From Ancylobacter defluvii (lineage in GTDB: Bacteria > Pseudomonadota > Alphaproteobacteria > Rhizobiales > Xanthobacteraceae): 64,000 nucleotides of DNA. Positions 55,156 to 62,359 of this stretch are shown here, one piece after another. Where the stretch lies: positions 124,001-188,000 of the forward strand of contig NZ_JAHBGD010000027.1 in NCBI RefSeq assembly GCF_018390605.1, read 5' to 3'. Within the stretch, counting starts at the first letter, position 1; every line of letters begins with the position of its first letter. A model generated the notes under the pieces. It worked only from the letters and a program-made list of their open reading frames with translations. It made no database searches and was not told where the DNA came from. The position numbers were made by a program, and so were the translations under genes.

Positions 55156-55176
55156 TGCGGGTGCGCCTGCCGGTGC

Positions 55177-56412
55177 CTAGCCGAGAGCCTGCGCCGAGGC
55201 GGCCGTTTCCAGCGCCGCGCAGGCCACGCCGATGCGAGCGATCGCAGCGTCGAGCTTCTCGTCGGAGGCGGCGTAGGACAGGCGGACGTAGCCGGGGCAG
55301 CCGAAGGCCGAGCCATGCACCAGCCCGACGCCCGCGGCGTCCAGAAGATACAGCGCAACATCCTCGTCGGTGGTGATGCGCTGCCCGTCCGGCGCCCGGC
55401 TACCGAGCAGGGCCTCGCAGGAGGCGAAGAGATAGAAGGCACCCTCGGGCACGCGGCAGGTCAGGCCTTCGATCGCGTTGAGCCCGGCCGCCACCCTGTC
55501 GCGTCGGCGCGCGAAGGCCGCGACATGGCCGGCGATGAAGTCCTGCGGCCCGTCGAGCGCCGCCACCGCCGCCGCCTGGCTGATGGAGCAGGCGTTGGTG
55601 GTGGAATGCGACTGGATCGCCGACATCGCCCGGATCAGCGGCTTCGGGCCGCCGGCATAGCCGATGCGCCAGCCGGTCATGCAATATGTCTTGGAAACGC
55701 CGTTCATGGTGAGCGTGCGCGACCGCAGCCGCGGCTCCACGGCGGCGATGGTGGTGAAGCGGAAGTCGCCATAGGTCAGATGCTCATAGATGTCGTCGGT
55801 GAGTATCCAGACCTGCGGATGGCACAGCAGCACCTCGGCGAGCGCGGCAAGCTCCTCGCGCCTGTAGGCAGCGCCGGATGGGTTGGACGGCGAGTTCAGG
55901 ATCACCCAGCGGGTCCGCTCGGTGATGGCGGCGTCGAGGTCGGCGGGGTCGAGGCGGAAGCCCTTCTCCGGCGCGCAGGGCACGATCACCGGCGTGGCCT
56001 CGGCAAGCAGCACCATCTCGGGATAGGACACCCAGTAGGGCGCGGGGATGATCACCTCGTCCCCCGCCGACAGACTGGCCATCAGCGCGTTGTAGACCAC
56101 CTGCTTGCCGCCGCTGCCGACGATGATCTCGTCCGGCTTGTAGGCGAGCCCGTTCTCGCGCTCGAACTTGCGGGCAATGGCGGCGCGCAGGGCTGGCGTG
56201 CCGTTGACCGCAGTGTATTTGGTGTCGCCGCGGTCGATGGCGTCTTTCGCGGCCTGCTTGATGTGTTCCGGCGTGTCGAAGTCCGGCTCGCCCGCGACCA
56301 GGCTCAGAACGCTGCGCCCCTGCGCGGCCAACTCGGCGACGCGGCCATTGAGCATCACGGTTGGGGACGGCTTGACGCGGGCGAGGCGTTCGGCGATTTG
56401 GAACATGTTCAT
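55177..56412 (-). CDS. Class I/II pyridoxal-phosphate aminotransferase
   Basis: A 411-residue aspartate-aminotransferase-fold enzyme; start at 56412 after GGGAA, ahead of the LacI-type operator. The PLP lysine is K241 in MNGVSKTYCMTGWRIGYAGG. Other marks are GEPDFDTPEHIK, the ILNSPSNPSGA segment with N178, and TDDIYEHLTYG. This is the I-gamma/I-beta group that includes aspartate and prephenate aminotransferases of alphaproteobacteria. First gene of the seven-gene minus-strand operon, so it probably begins breakdown of the operon's amino compound. Confidence 0.92.
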   Translation of the reverse strand: MNMFQIAERLARVKPSPTVMLNGRVAELAAQGRSVLSLVAGEPDFDTPEHIKQAAKDAIDRGDTKYTAVNGTPALRAAIARKFERENGLAYKPDEIIVGSGGKQVVYNALMASLSAGDEVIIPAPYWVSYPEMVLLAEATPVIVPCAPEKGFRLDPADLDAAITERTRWVILNSPSNPSGAAYRREELAALAEVLLCHPQVWILTDDIYEHLTYGDFRFTTIAAVEPRLRSRTLTMNGVSKTYCMTGWRIGYAGGPKPLIRAMSAIQSHSTTNACSISQAAAVAALDGPQDFIAGHVAAFARRRDRVAAGLNAIEGLTCRVPEGAFYLFASCEALLGSRAPDGQRITTDEDVALYLLDAAGVGLVHGSAFGCPGYVRLSYAASDEKLDAAIARIGVACAALETAASAQALG

Positions 56413-56431
56413 CGATTCCCATTTGATGATA

Positions 56432-56445
56432 TGTAAATGCTTACA
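56432..56445. promoter_or_regulatory. LacI-type operator upstream of the aminotransferase
   Basis: The sequence TGTAAATGCTTACA is a palindrome with arms TGTAA/TTACA, the form of LacI/GalR-family operators. It ends 20 bases upstream of the aminotransferase start codon (56412), within the shared spacer with the divergent lacI-type gene, and should be the site where that regulator represses the operon. Confidence 0.75.
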
Positions 56446-56465
56446 CAACAGGAATATTAGTCAAT

Positions 56466-56475
56466 GAACCGGTTC
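56466..56475. promoter_or_regulatory. Second palindrome in the operon-regulator spacer
   Basis: GAACCGGTTC is a perfect 10-base palindrome with a central CG, also typical of LacI-family sites. It lies 20 bases from the first operator and about 100 bases upstream of the regulator start at 56577, so it may serve autoregulation or cooperative binding. Confidence 0.5.
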
Positions 56476-56576
56476 CAAATTATCTGCGCAAATGTCGCCC
56501 AACTGCTGCCTCGAAAGGCGAAATCGCGCCTCAAATCCCGGCAGGCGGTACTGCGGCGCGGCAGCGAGGGGCGGTC

Positions 56577-57614
56577 ATGGCGGTGATCAAGAAGGCGACG
56601 ATCCGCGATGTGGCGGCAAAAGCGGGGGTGGCGCTGGGCACCGTCTCGCGCGTGCTCAACGACCATCCATCGGTTACACCGCAGGCGCGGCGGGCCGTGC
56701 GCGAGGCGATCGAGGCGCTCGGCTATGAGCGCGACGCGGTCGCCGGCAGCCTGCGCAATGCCCGCACCCGCATGGTGGCCTGTGCGATACGCGATTTCGA
56801 CATCCCCGCCTTCGCCAGCTATGTGAAGGCGGCCGAGGCGGTGTTCCGCGAGGCGGGCTACACGCTGCTGCTCGCCAGCACGTCGAACGAGAAGGACGTC
56901 GAACTCTCCCTTCTGCGCAGCTTCGCGCAGCGTCGCGTTGAGGGCGTGATGATGACGATGAGCGACGAGGCGGACGTAGAACTCGCACAGGGCATTGCCT
57001 CGGCGTCCATGCCCATCGTGCTGATCGACCGGGAGATGATGACCAATGTCGACCGCGTCATGGCCGACCATGAGGACGGTGCCGATCAGGCGACCTCACA
57101 TCTGCTCGCACTCGGTCACCGCCGCATCGGAATGATCGTTGGCGATCCCGCCGCCTATCCCTCGCGTAGTCGCATTGCCGGCTACAGGCGCACGCATGAT
57201 CGTCATGGCGTGCAGGTCGAAGAACGTCTGATCCGCAACCACGTGCTGTCCAACGAGGTCGCCTTCCGCGAGACCACGACGCTGCTTTCCGGCGACAACC
57301 GCCCTACTGCGCTGTTCGTCGCGGCCGTGGACATGCTTCCAGGAACACTGCGCGCGATTCGCGCGGCCCAAATGGTGCCGGGCAGGGATATCGGCATCGT
57401 GGCGGGCAGCGACTCGGACCTCGCCGAACTCGGATCGCCACCGATCTCGGCACTGTCGTGGGACCGGGGTGAAATGGGGCGTCACGCAGCGGAAATGTTG
57501 ATCGAGCGTATTCGAGATAAGAAGCCTCGTCCTGCCCGCTGCGTCCGCCTGCCGGTGGCACTGATTGTACGAGATAGCGCCGGTCGGTCTAATGCGGATC
57601 AGGCCCTTAAATAA
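56577..57614 (+). CDS. LacI-family transcriptional regulator
   Basis: A 345-residue LacI/GalR protein. The DNA-binding head is ATIRDVAAKAGVALGTVSRV followed by LNDHPSVTPQARRAVREAIE and ALGYERDAVAGSLR, with the hinge helix at the end. The periplasmic-binding-like effector domain includes VEGVMMTMSDEADVELAQGI, IGMIVGDPAAYPSRSRIAGY and RPTALFVAAVDMLPGTLRAI. It is divergent from the aminotransferase operon and should repress it until the substrate or a product binds. The operator candidates are at 56432 and 56466. Confidence 0.93.
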   Translation: MAVIKKATIRDVAAKAGVALGTVSRVLNDHPSVTPQARRAVREAIEALGYERDAVAGSLRNARTRMVACAIRDFDIPAFASYVKAAEAVFREAGYTLLLASTSNEKDVELSLLRSFAQRRVEGVMMTMSDEADVELAQGIASASMPIVLIDREMMTNVDRVMADHEDGADQATSHLLALGHRRIGMIVGDPAAYPSRSRIAGYRRTHDRHGVQVEERLIRNHVLSNEVAFRETTTLLSGDNRPTALFVAAVDMLPGTLRAIRAAQMVPGRDIGIVAGSDSDLAELGSPPISALSWDRGEMGRHAAEMLIERIRDKKPRPARCVRLPVALIVRDSAGRSNADQALK

Positions 57615-57645
57615 CGGGATAATTATACTAGAGCCCCAGCCCCCC

Positions 57646-58025
57646 CTATGCCGGCCAAGATTTCCACTCGATCCCGCCGCTGCCGCGCATGACGCCCGAG
57701 AGGTGACGGCCGATCTGCTTGTCGAGCACCGGCTGCCAGGGCACGAGCTGGAAGCCGAGCCCGTCCTCCAGCATGGCGAAGCGGCCGGAAACCAGCTGAA
57801 GCTGGCGTGTCACAATGCCGGAGACATACTCGCCGCGACTGGAGGGCTGGTAGGTCAAACCGGTCGTTTTGGCGAGGTCGGCGGCAACGCGCTCCACCTC
57901 GCGGCGCTGAAGGCGGTTGATGAGATCGGGCACCTCGATGCCGCCGCTGGGCCGCCGTGTGGCTAGCCCCATGTCGACGAGCGTGTTCCGCCGCTGGTCG
58001 AGGGCGAGGCATGGAACCCGTCGCC
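57646..58025 (-). pseudogene. C-terminal remnant of a second DUF3363 relaxase
   Basis: On the minus strand the translation LALDQRRNTLVDMGLA, GEYVSGIVTRQLQLVSGRFA, then FQLVPWQPVLDKQIGRHLSG and GGIEWK follows the C-terminal 110 residues of the relaxase at 14151-16256 almost segment by segment (there LERRRQSLVDQGHA, GEYVSGRLAGSVNLVSGRFA, QLVPWQPVLEKQIGRHISG). The N-terminal catalytic part is absent, and the last residues (SWPA) are not family sequence. It is therefore a leftover of another transfer element, cut at both ends by neighbouring insertions. Confidence 0.88.
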
Positions 58026-58080
58026 AAAGATGGGGCGGATTCGATCGCTCTTCTCTCGCCCGAACGAAGACGGAGGAAGC

Positions 58081-59070
58081 ATGAAGACTCTATCGACGAC
58101 AATCTGCCGTGCGGCAGTGATAAGCTTGGCCCTTGCCACAGCAACGGGGCCAGCCCTAGCTCAGTCCGTGCCGGAGAAGGCGAATTTCGATCCCGCCAAG
58201 GTGGTCGCTGGCATCGCGATCACGCAGCAGGAATGCGCGGCGTTGGAGCAGAAGAATACCGCAATCTGGGTTCAAGCTGGCGGTGCTTCTGTCTGTATGC
58301 GCTATTTCGCGGCCGGCCTTGCATTCGCGCCCGGACCGAATCCCGTCGCCATGGTCTGGCTGAACGGCGATGTGCTTGGGCCGAAGGGCAACAATGCCGA
58401 CAAGAGGCAGAGCGGCTTCGGACCGCGCGAGATGGTGGCGCTCGAACAGCGACTCTCGAGCGAGTTCGGCGTGCCTGCGATCTTTCTCGCCCGTCCCGGC
58501 ACCTATGGCAGCGCCGGCAAGCATTTCACGATGCGCGGCAGGCCGGTCGAGGCGGCACTGGTCGATGCCGCGCTCGACGGGCTTAAGGAGCGATACGGCA
58601 TCGGCGCGTTTGCGCTCGGCGGCCACAGCGGCGGCGGAACGCTGGTGGCTGAGATGCTCGCGCGGCGCCAAGATCTTCGTTGTGCCGTGATTTCATCCGG
58701 GGCCTCAGCCTATCGCGCCTATCTGGAAGCCCGTGGCCTGCTGAAGCCGAGTGAGAGGCTAACGCGCTTCGATCCCTATGACGCGCTCGACAAGATCCCA
58801 GCCGATCCGCAGCGCCGCATCTTTGTCATCGGCGACCCGCGCGAGACCAATGTGCCCTTCTCTGCGCAGAGACTTTATTTCGAGGGGCTGACGGCGCGGG
58901 GTCATGCCGCCTGGCTCATCCCGCTCCAACGGGCGAGCGACACTCGCCATCACGATCTCGTTGACTTTGGGGAGCTGGCAGACGGCATGTGCGCTGCCGG
59001 CAAGAGCACGAAGGCGATCATCGCGGCGCTGCAGGCACTGCCTGAGCCCCCGCCGCGCCTCTCTAACTAG
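58081..59070 (+). CDS. Exported alpha/beta hydrolase
   Basis: A 329-residue secreted hydrolase; ATG at 58081 with GGAGGAAG upstream. Residues 1-28 are a Sec signal (ISLALATATGPALAQS). The nucleophile elbow is G-H-S183-G-G in ALGGHSGGGTLVAEML, the oxyanion side is WLNGD near residue 94, and the catalytic histidine is probably in DTRHHDLVDFGEL near residue 305. It resembles dienelactone-hydrolase/peptidase S9-like folds, but no closer substrate class can be named. An isolated cargo gene beside the relaxase remnant. Confidence 0.82.
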   Translation: MKTLSTTICRAAVISLALATATGPALAQSVPEKANFDPAKVVAGIAITQQECAALEQKNTAIWVQAGGASVCMRYFAAGLAFAPGPNPVAMVWLNGDVLGPKGNNADKRQSGFGPREMVALEQRLSSEFGVPAIFLARPGTYGSAGKHFTMRGRPVEAALVDAALDGLKERYGIGAFALGGHSGGGTLVAEMLARRQDLRCAVISSGASAYRAYLEARGLLKPSERLTRFDPYDALDKIPADPQRRIFVIGDPRETNVPFSAQRLYFEGLTARGHAAWLIPLQRASDTRHHDLVDFGELADGMCAAGKSTKAIIAALQALPEPPPRLSN

Positions 59071-59167
59071 TGCAGCAGCCGGACGGTATCCTGCGCACTC
59101 TGCTCGCTACCTTGCTGCTGCTCGCTCTTGCCGGCGGCGTGCATTCCGAGCCGTGGCAGAGCGTCGA

Positions 59168-59327
59168 TCCTGATGATATCTCCGTTCGCCGGCCAACGCC
59201 ATTCATGGGAAAGGCCTTCCGCGGGAAAAAGGTGGCCGGTCTGCTGCCGCCGAATCAAGGCTGGCGCTTCGCGCCACCGCTCACGCGGCTACGGCCTTGA
59301 CCCTGCCGTAGCGGACCGGCATGGGCT
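59168..59327 (+). repeat. Dispersed repeat, copy 2 (matches 17560-17718)
   Basis: Same orientation as copy 1, with the 49-base identical core at 59255-59303. Its right end coincides, within a few bases, with the point where the TIGR02391 gene fragment on the minus strand loses its family sequence, so the repeat end looks like a recombination junction. A GTG-started frame at 59070-59300 crosses it, but lacks support as a gene. Confidence 0.75.
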
Positions 59328-59494
59328 TCCGCGAGCGCGTTGTAGATGCGCTGCCACTTGGTAATCTCGCCGGGGTCGACCATCTTGCAGGCGGCAATCA
59401 GCATCACAATTTCTTGGCCACGCAAGCCTTCCTCGGTATCGCCAAGTGCGCCGGCGATGGCTTCTAGCTGTGCCTGGGAAAAAAGCTGTGTCAT
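59318..59494 (-). pseudogene. N-terminal fragment of a TIGR02391-family protein
   Basis: Fifty-nine residues from an ATG at 59494 (TQLFSQAQLEAIAGALGDTE, then LRGQEIVMLIAACKMVD and TKWQRIYNALAEAHA) match the start of TIGR02391 proteins, a family common in defence islands and resembling abortive-infection helices. After AEAHA the frame enters the dispersed repeat and the rest of the gene is missing. It has no obvious ribosome site. It is probably the residue of a former island gene. Confidence 0.6.
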
Positions 59495-59561
59495 CAGCAA
59501 TCCATATCAACGGGCAGCTCGGTAATCACCTGCCCGCGTGCGCTGTGAAAGTGGAACCTGG

Positions 59562-60569
59562 ATGTCCGAGGGCAACGATACGAAAGATCAGAGCGGCTTC
59601 GAGCAGGTCCCGGAGGTCCCGGTCCACGTCCTTAATACCTATTCTCGCTTGTGGCAGCTCGAAACCTGGTTGCGAACCATGGTCTATGTCGAGCTGCGAG
59701 CTTTGCTTGGTGATGATTGGGCGAAAGGCCTGAACCCCAGCTCCAATTCGTTCCAGGCCGACAAATCCCTGACCCATATGCCGACGCCCGAGATGAATGC
59801 GCTGAGCTACGCCCAGCTCAGCAAATTGACCGAGCTCATCGCGAACCATTGGGATTGCTTCTCGGTTTATCTGCCGCCCAAGGACCTCTGGGACGCGAAA
59901 CTCAGGGAAGTGGCGCAGATTCGTCATCGGGTGGCCCACTTCCGGGTGGGCCATGTCGATGACCTAGCGCGCCTCAAGCAATTCCTCCGCGACATCGACA
60001 AAGGCTTCTGGACGTTCTGCACCAGCTACAACGACATGAACGCGGTTATACCGCAGGAGAGCGACCCGATCGCCAAGCACTTCCTTCCATTTGATCCGCT
60101 GCCGTGGGTCGAGGTGGAGGAGAAGACGTGGGCTCAGGTAGGCTTCCGCGACAAATCGTTGGTGGTGGGATTGAGCGTTCGATCACAGCGAAGACCATGG
60201 TGTCGGGAGCCGCTAGAAGCGGGAATGCCGGGGCACCTCTACGATTTCTACATGTTCGCCCAAGACGGTCGGACTTTCGATCTGCCCTACCTTCTGGAGC
60301 GGACACGCACTCTGCACCATCACCTCGTCCATCTCTGCCTCGACGACATGGATCGCTCGGTCCGCTTCACCGTGCCTGCCATACTCGGAGAGACGATGAT
60401 CAAGGAGATCGTGCAGTCATGGCACGACGCGGCGGGGAGTGCCTGCCGCCGCTCGCCACTCCGTCCACCCTCTGATCTCGCGGATCGTTGGCCCGAATAT
60501 GTGATTGGCTCATCCAATCCGCTCACCTTTCTCGACCCCTCCATGCCGTGCTCCTTCTTCGGGGTTTGA
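59562..60569 (+). CDS. Swt1-like HEPN domain protein
   Basis: A 335-residue protein, start at 59562. Residues about 25-160 are helical and match Swt1-family HEPN domains: NTYSRLWQLETWLRTMVYVE, then LSYAQLSKLTELIANHWDCF. The HEPN ribonuclease motif R-x4-H is visible as R121-HRVA-H126 in IRHRVAHFR. The second half is beta-rich (FLPFDPLPWVEVEEKTWAQV, YDFYMFAQDGRTFDLPYLLE) without a family I can name. HEPN proteins of this kind cleave RNA in toxin or abortive-infection responses. It sits in a run of defence-like genes; no antitoxin partner is obvious. Confidence 0.75.
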   Translation: MSEGNDTKDQSGFEQVPEVPVHVLNTYSRLWQLETWLRTMVYVELRALLGDDWAKGLNPSSNSFQADKSLTHMPTPEMNALSYAQLSKLTELIANHWDCFSVYLPPKDLWDAKLREVAQIRHRVAHFRVGHVDDLARLKQFLRDIDKGFWTFCTSYNDMNAVIPQESDPIAKHFLPFDPLPWVEVEEKTWAQVGFRDKSLVVGLSVRSQRRPWCREPLEAGMPGHLYDFYMFAQDGRTFDLPYLLERTRTLHHHLVHLCLDDMDRSVRFTVPAILGETMIKEIVQSWHDAAGSACRRSPLRPPSDLADRWPEYVIGSSNPLTFLDPSMPCSFFGV

Positions 60570-61057
60570 GGAGCTCGTTTCCACGTCGAGCCTGGGAGAA
60601 GGGTTTCAAAGAATCCACGAATGACCGGTGGCAGCATAACCCGACGTTCCCAATTGCGACGCCAATCGGCAGGAAAGCCCCGAAAGCAGGCTCTCGACCA
60701 ATGGTTTGCGCGTCTCGGCATGTCGGGAGCGCTGCTAGGCGCTTGGCGGCAGCGAGTCGACGGGGCCTAGTCGATCGCACTCTAGCGTCGACGCTGCTCG
60801 GTCGGAGAGTGCGCTCGACGCAGACGGGACTGTTCAAGAACCGGCGAACGGGCGCGTCACCGACAGGGTGCCAGATCGTGTGGGTAGCGCTCTTTGCGTG
60901 GCCTTGTCCATTGGTTCATCGAGCTTGAAGTGCAGCGTTTTCCACGAGGATCGAGCGCGGTCGAGGGAGAAAGCTCGCACCTCGCCTCGATTGCATTCCT
61001 CTTGCACTTTTGCTGTTAACGTGCAGATTTGCACGGTTCCTGCAACAGGAGACTACC
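60570..61057. other. Non-coding region ahead of the wHTH/GIY-YIG operon
   Basis: About 490 bases without a supportable gene; the several overlapping short frames on both strands lack ribosome sites. The right end holds the promoter area of the next operon, with the palindrome at 61021 and an AGGAG ribosome site at 61047. A TTGCAC-TTTTGCTG-like A+T-richer patch precedes the palindrome. Confidence 0.45.
61021..61034. promoter_or_regulatory. Palindromic operator GTGCAGATTTGCAC
   Basis: A palindrome with arms GTGCA/TGCAC, 23 bases upstream of the GTG start at 61058. It is the exact reverse complement of the site at 30604-30617 upstream of traC. Such placement next to the start of a small winged-helix-like protein suggests an operator for autoregulation. 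Confidence 0.6.
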
Positions 61058-61483
61058 GTGCCCGATATCGAAGCCCCGCCGCTGAGACGCTTTGCCCGTG
61101 GCGATGCGGTCCACGTCCGAGCCCAGCAGATATGGCTCATCCTCGTCGCCCACGTGATGCTGTCGAAGCGAAACCCCAGGGCTCCGTACACTATGACTTA
61201 CGGCGACCTCGCTGAGGCGATGGGCATGGATCGCCGCGCGGGCATCACGCTCGCTCGGACGCTCGGCCTTGTAGGCACATGCTGCGTCGAAAACGACCTT
61301 CCGGCCTTGAATTGCATCGTCGTCAACGAAAGCACCGATGCCCCTGGCGACCACGTGCTTACGCGCCCGGGGAAGACCTGGAAGCAGGAGCAGGCCGACA
61401 TCATGCGGTTCGATTGGTTCTCGGTTCGGGTGCCGACCACGGGCACGCTGCGGAAGGTCCGGTCGGCCGAGCTCGCCGAGTAA
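61058..61483 (+). CDS. Small winged-helix-like protein
   Basis: A 141-residue protein starting with GTG at 61058 after AGGAG. A central helical part (YTMTYGDLAEAMGMDRRAGI, TLARTLGLVGTCC) looks like the winged helix of alkyltransferase-like proteins, followed by NDLPALNCIVVNESTDAPGD, a segment I associate with similar small proteins beside restriction genes. No catalytic cysteine motif of alkyltransferases (PCHR) is present. It is nine bases upstream of the PUA-GIY-YIG gene, so they form an operon. It may regulate that gene or recognise modified DNA; both are inference. Confidence 0.6.
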   Translation: MPDIEAPPLRRFARGDAVHVRAQQIWLILVAHVMLSKRNPRAPYTMTYGDLAEAMGMDRRAGITLARTLGLVGTCCVENDLPALNCIVVNESTDAPGDHVLTRPGKTWKQEQADIMRFDWFSVRVPTTGTLRKVRSAELAE

Positions 61484-61492
61484 GGAGCAGCG

Positions 61493-62359
61493 ATGAAGCT
61501 TTTCGCGACGCGCGTATGGGGCTTCGGATTCAAGCGACTGCCGCTGGCCACCTTCGGCGTGAAGGGCCACGTCGACAGGTTGTTGCGGATGGCAGGCCGC
61601 GGCGACCGGCTTGTACTCGTTGGTACCCAGACTGAACGTACCGCCGAAGAACACCAGGGCAGAATCCTGGGCATGGCCGAGATCGGCTTCGAGCCGCTGC
61701 GGACGTTGGATTTGGTGGATCGCGGCCAGCTCGACGAGCGCGACTTCGATGAGCGCGGAAACTTCAAGTTCCCGTACGCAGTGGCCACGACACGGGTCTG
61801 GCAGTTCGAGCCGGCGCCGGTGCTGACGCAGACGCTATCGCGTCAGCTGACGATGGTGGCAACATCCGGAGTGGAGGAAATCATCGATTTCGCCGACGTC
61901 GCGGCGATCATGGCGCTGAACGCCGTCGAGATCGAACTGCCCGTCCTGCCGGCGCTGGAGCGTATGCGGCGACTGAACTATGCCCTCCGCAACACCACGG
62001 GGCCACGTCCGACCGATGCCAGCTATCATGTCAATCGGTCCGCAACCGAAGGCGAGTCGTGGACATATGGCCTTCGCTTCGGGAAGCGCGACGTCTGGAA
62101 GATCGGGTGGGCTGACGACATCGATGAGCGTTGCGCCTCCGTCAATCAGCACATCCCGATAGAACTTGGCGGTCTGGAGCAATGGGACGTGGGCTTCCAT
62201 CAGCGAATGAAGAACCGCGACGCTGCCTACAAGATGGAGCAACGCGTGCTCACGCTGCTCGATTCCAAGCGCAAGGGCTTCGAACGGGTGCACTGCACCC
62301 ACGCCGAGCTGCAGTCGGTGTGGACCCAGGCATTCCTTGATGTGATCCGAGGCGACTAG
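61493..62359 (+). CDS. PUA/EVE-like domain fused to a GIY-YIG nuclease domain
   Basis: A 288-residue protein, start at 61493 after AAGGAG. Residues 1 to about 110 look like a PUA/EVE/ASCH-type fold: WGFGFKRLPLATFG, GDRLVLVGTQTE, GRILGMAEIGFEP and a closing TRVWQFEP strand. Residues about 185-260 fit a divergent GIY-YIG/T5orf172 nuclease: Y192 in WTYGLRFGKR, the second motif VWKIG (201-205), R213 in DIDERCASVNQ, and E249 in AYKMEQRVLTLL. A reader domain joined to a nuclease suggests restriction of modified or foreign DNA. The stop TAG is directly followed by the ATG of the HEPN pseudogene. Confidence 0.68.
   Translation: MKLFATRVWGFGFKRLPLATFGVKGHVDRLLRMAGRGDRLVLVGTQTERTAEEHQGRILGMAEIGFEPLRTLDLVDRGQLDERDFDERGNFKFPYAVATTRVWQFEPAPVLTQTLSRQLTMVATSGVEEIIDFADVAAIMALNAVEIELPVLPALERMRRLNYALRNTTGPRPTDASYHVNRSATEGESWTYGLRFGKRDVWKIGWADDIDERCASVNQHIPIELGGLEQWDVGFHQRMKNRDAAYKMEQRVLTLLDSKRKGFERVHCTHAELQSVWTQAFLDVIRGD

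Noticed and set aside
54565..56436. Plus-strand open frame of about 620 codons
   Set aside because: Fully antisense to the MFS and aminotransferase genes, which have clear motifs; composition is typical of a shadow frame.
59070..59300. Possible small exported protein
   Set aside because: Its start resembles a signal peptide (LATLLLLALAGGV), but it begins with GTG inside the previous stop region without a ribosome site, and its second half is the dispersed repeat. Kept only as repeat.
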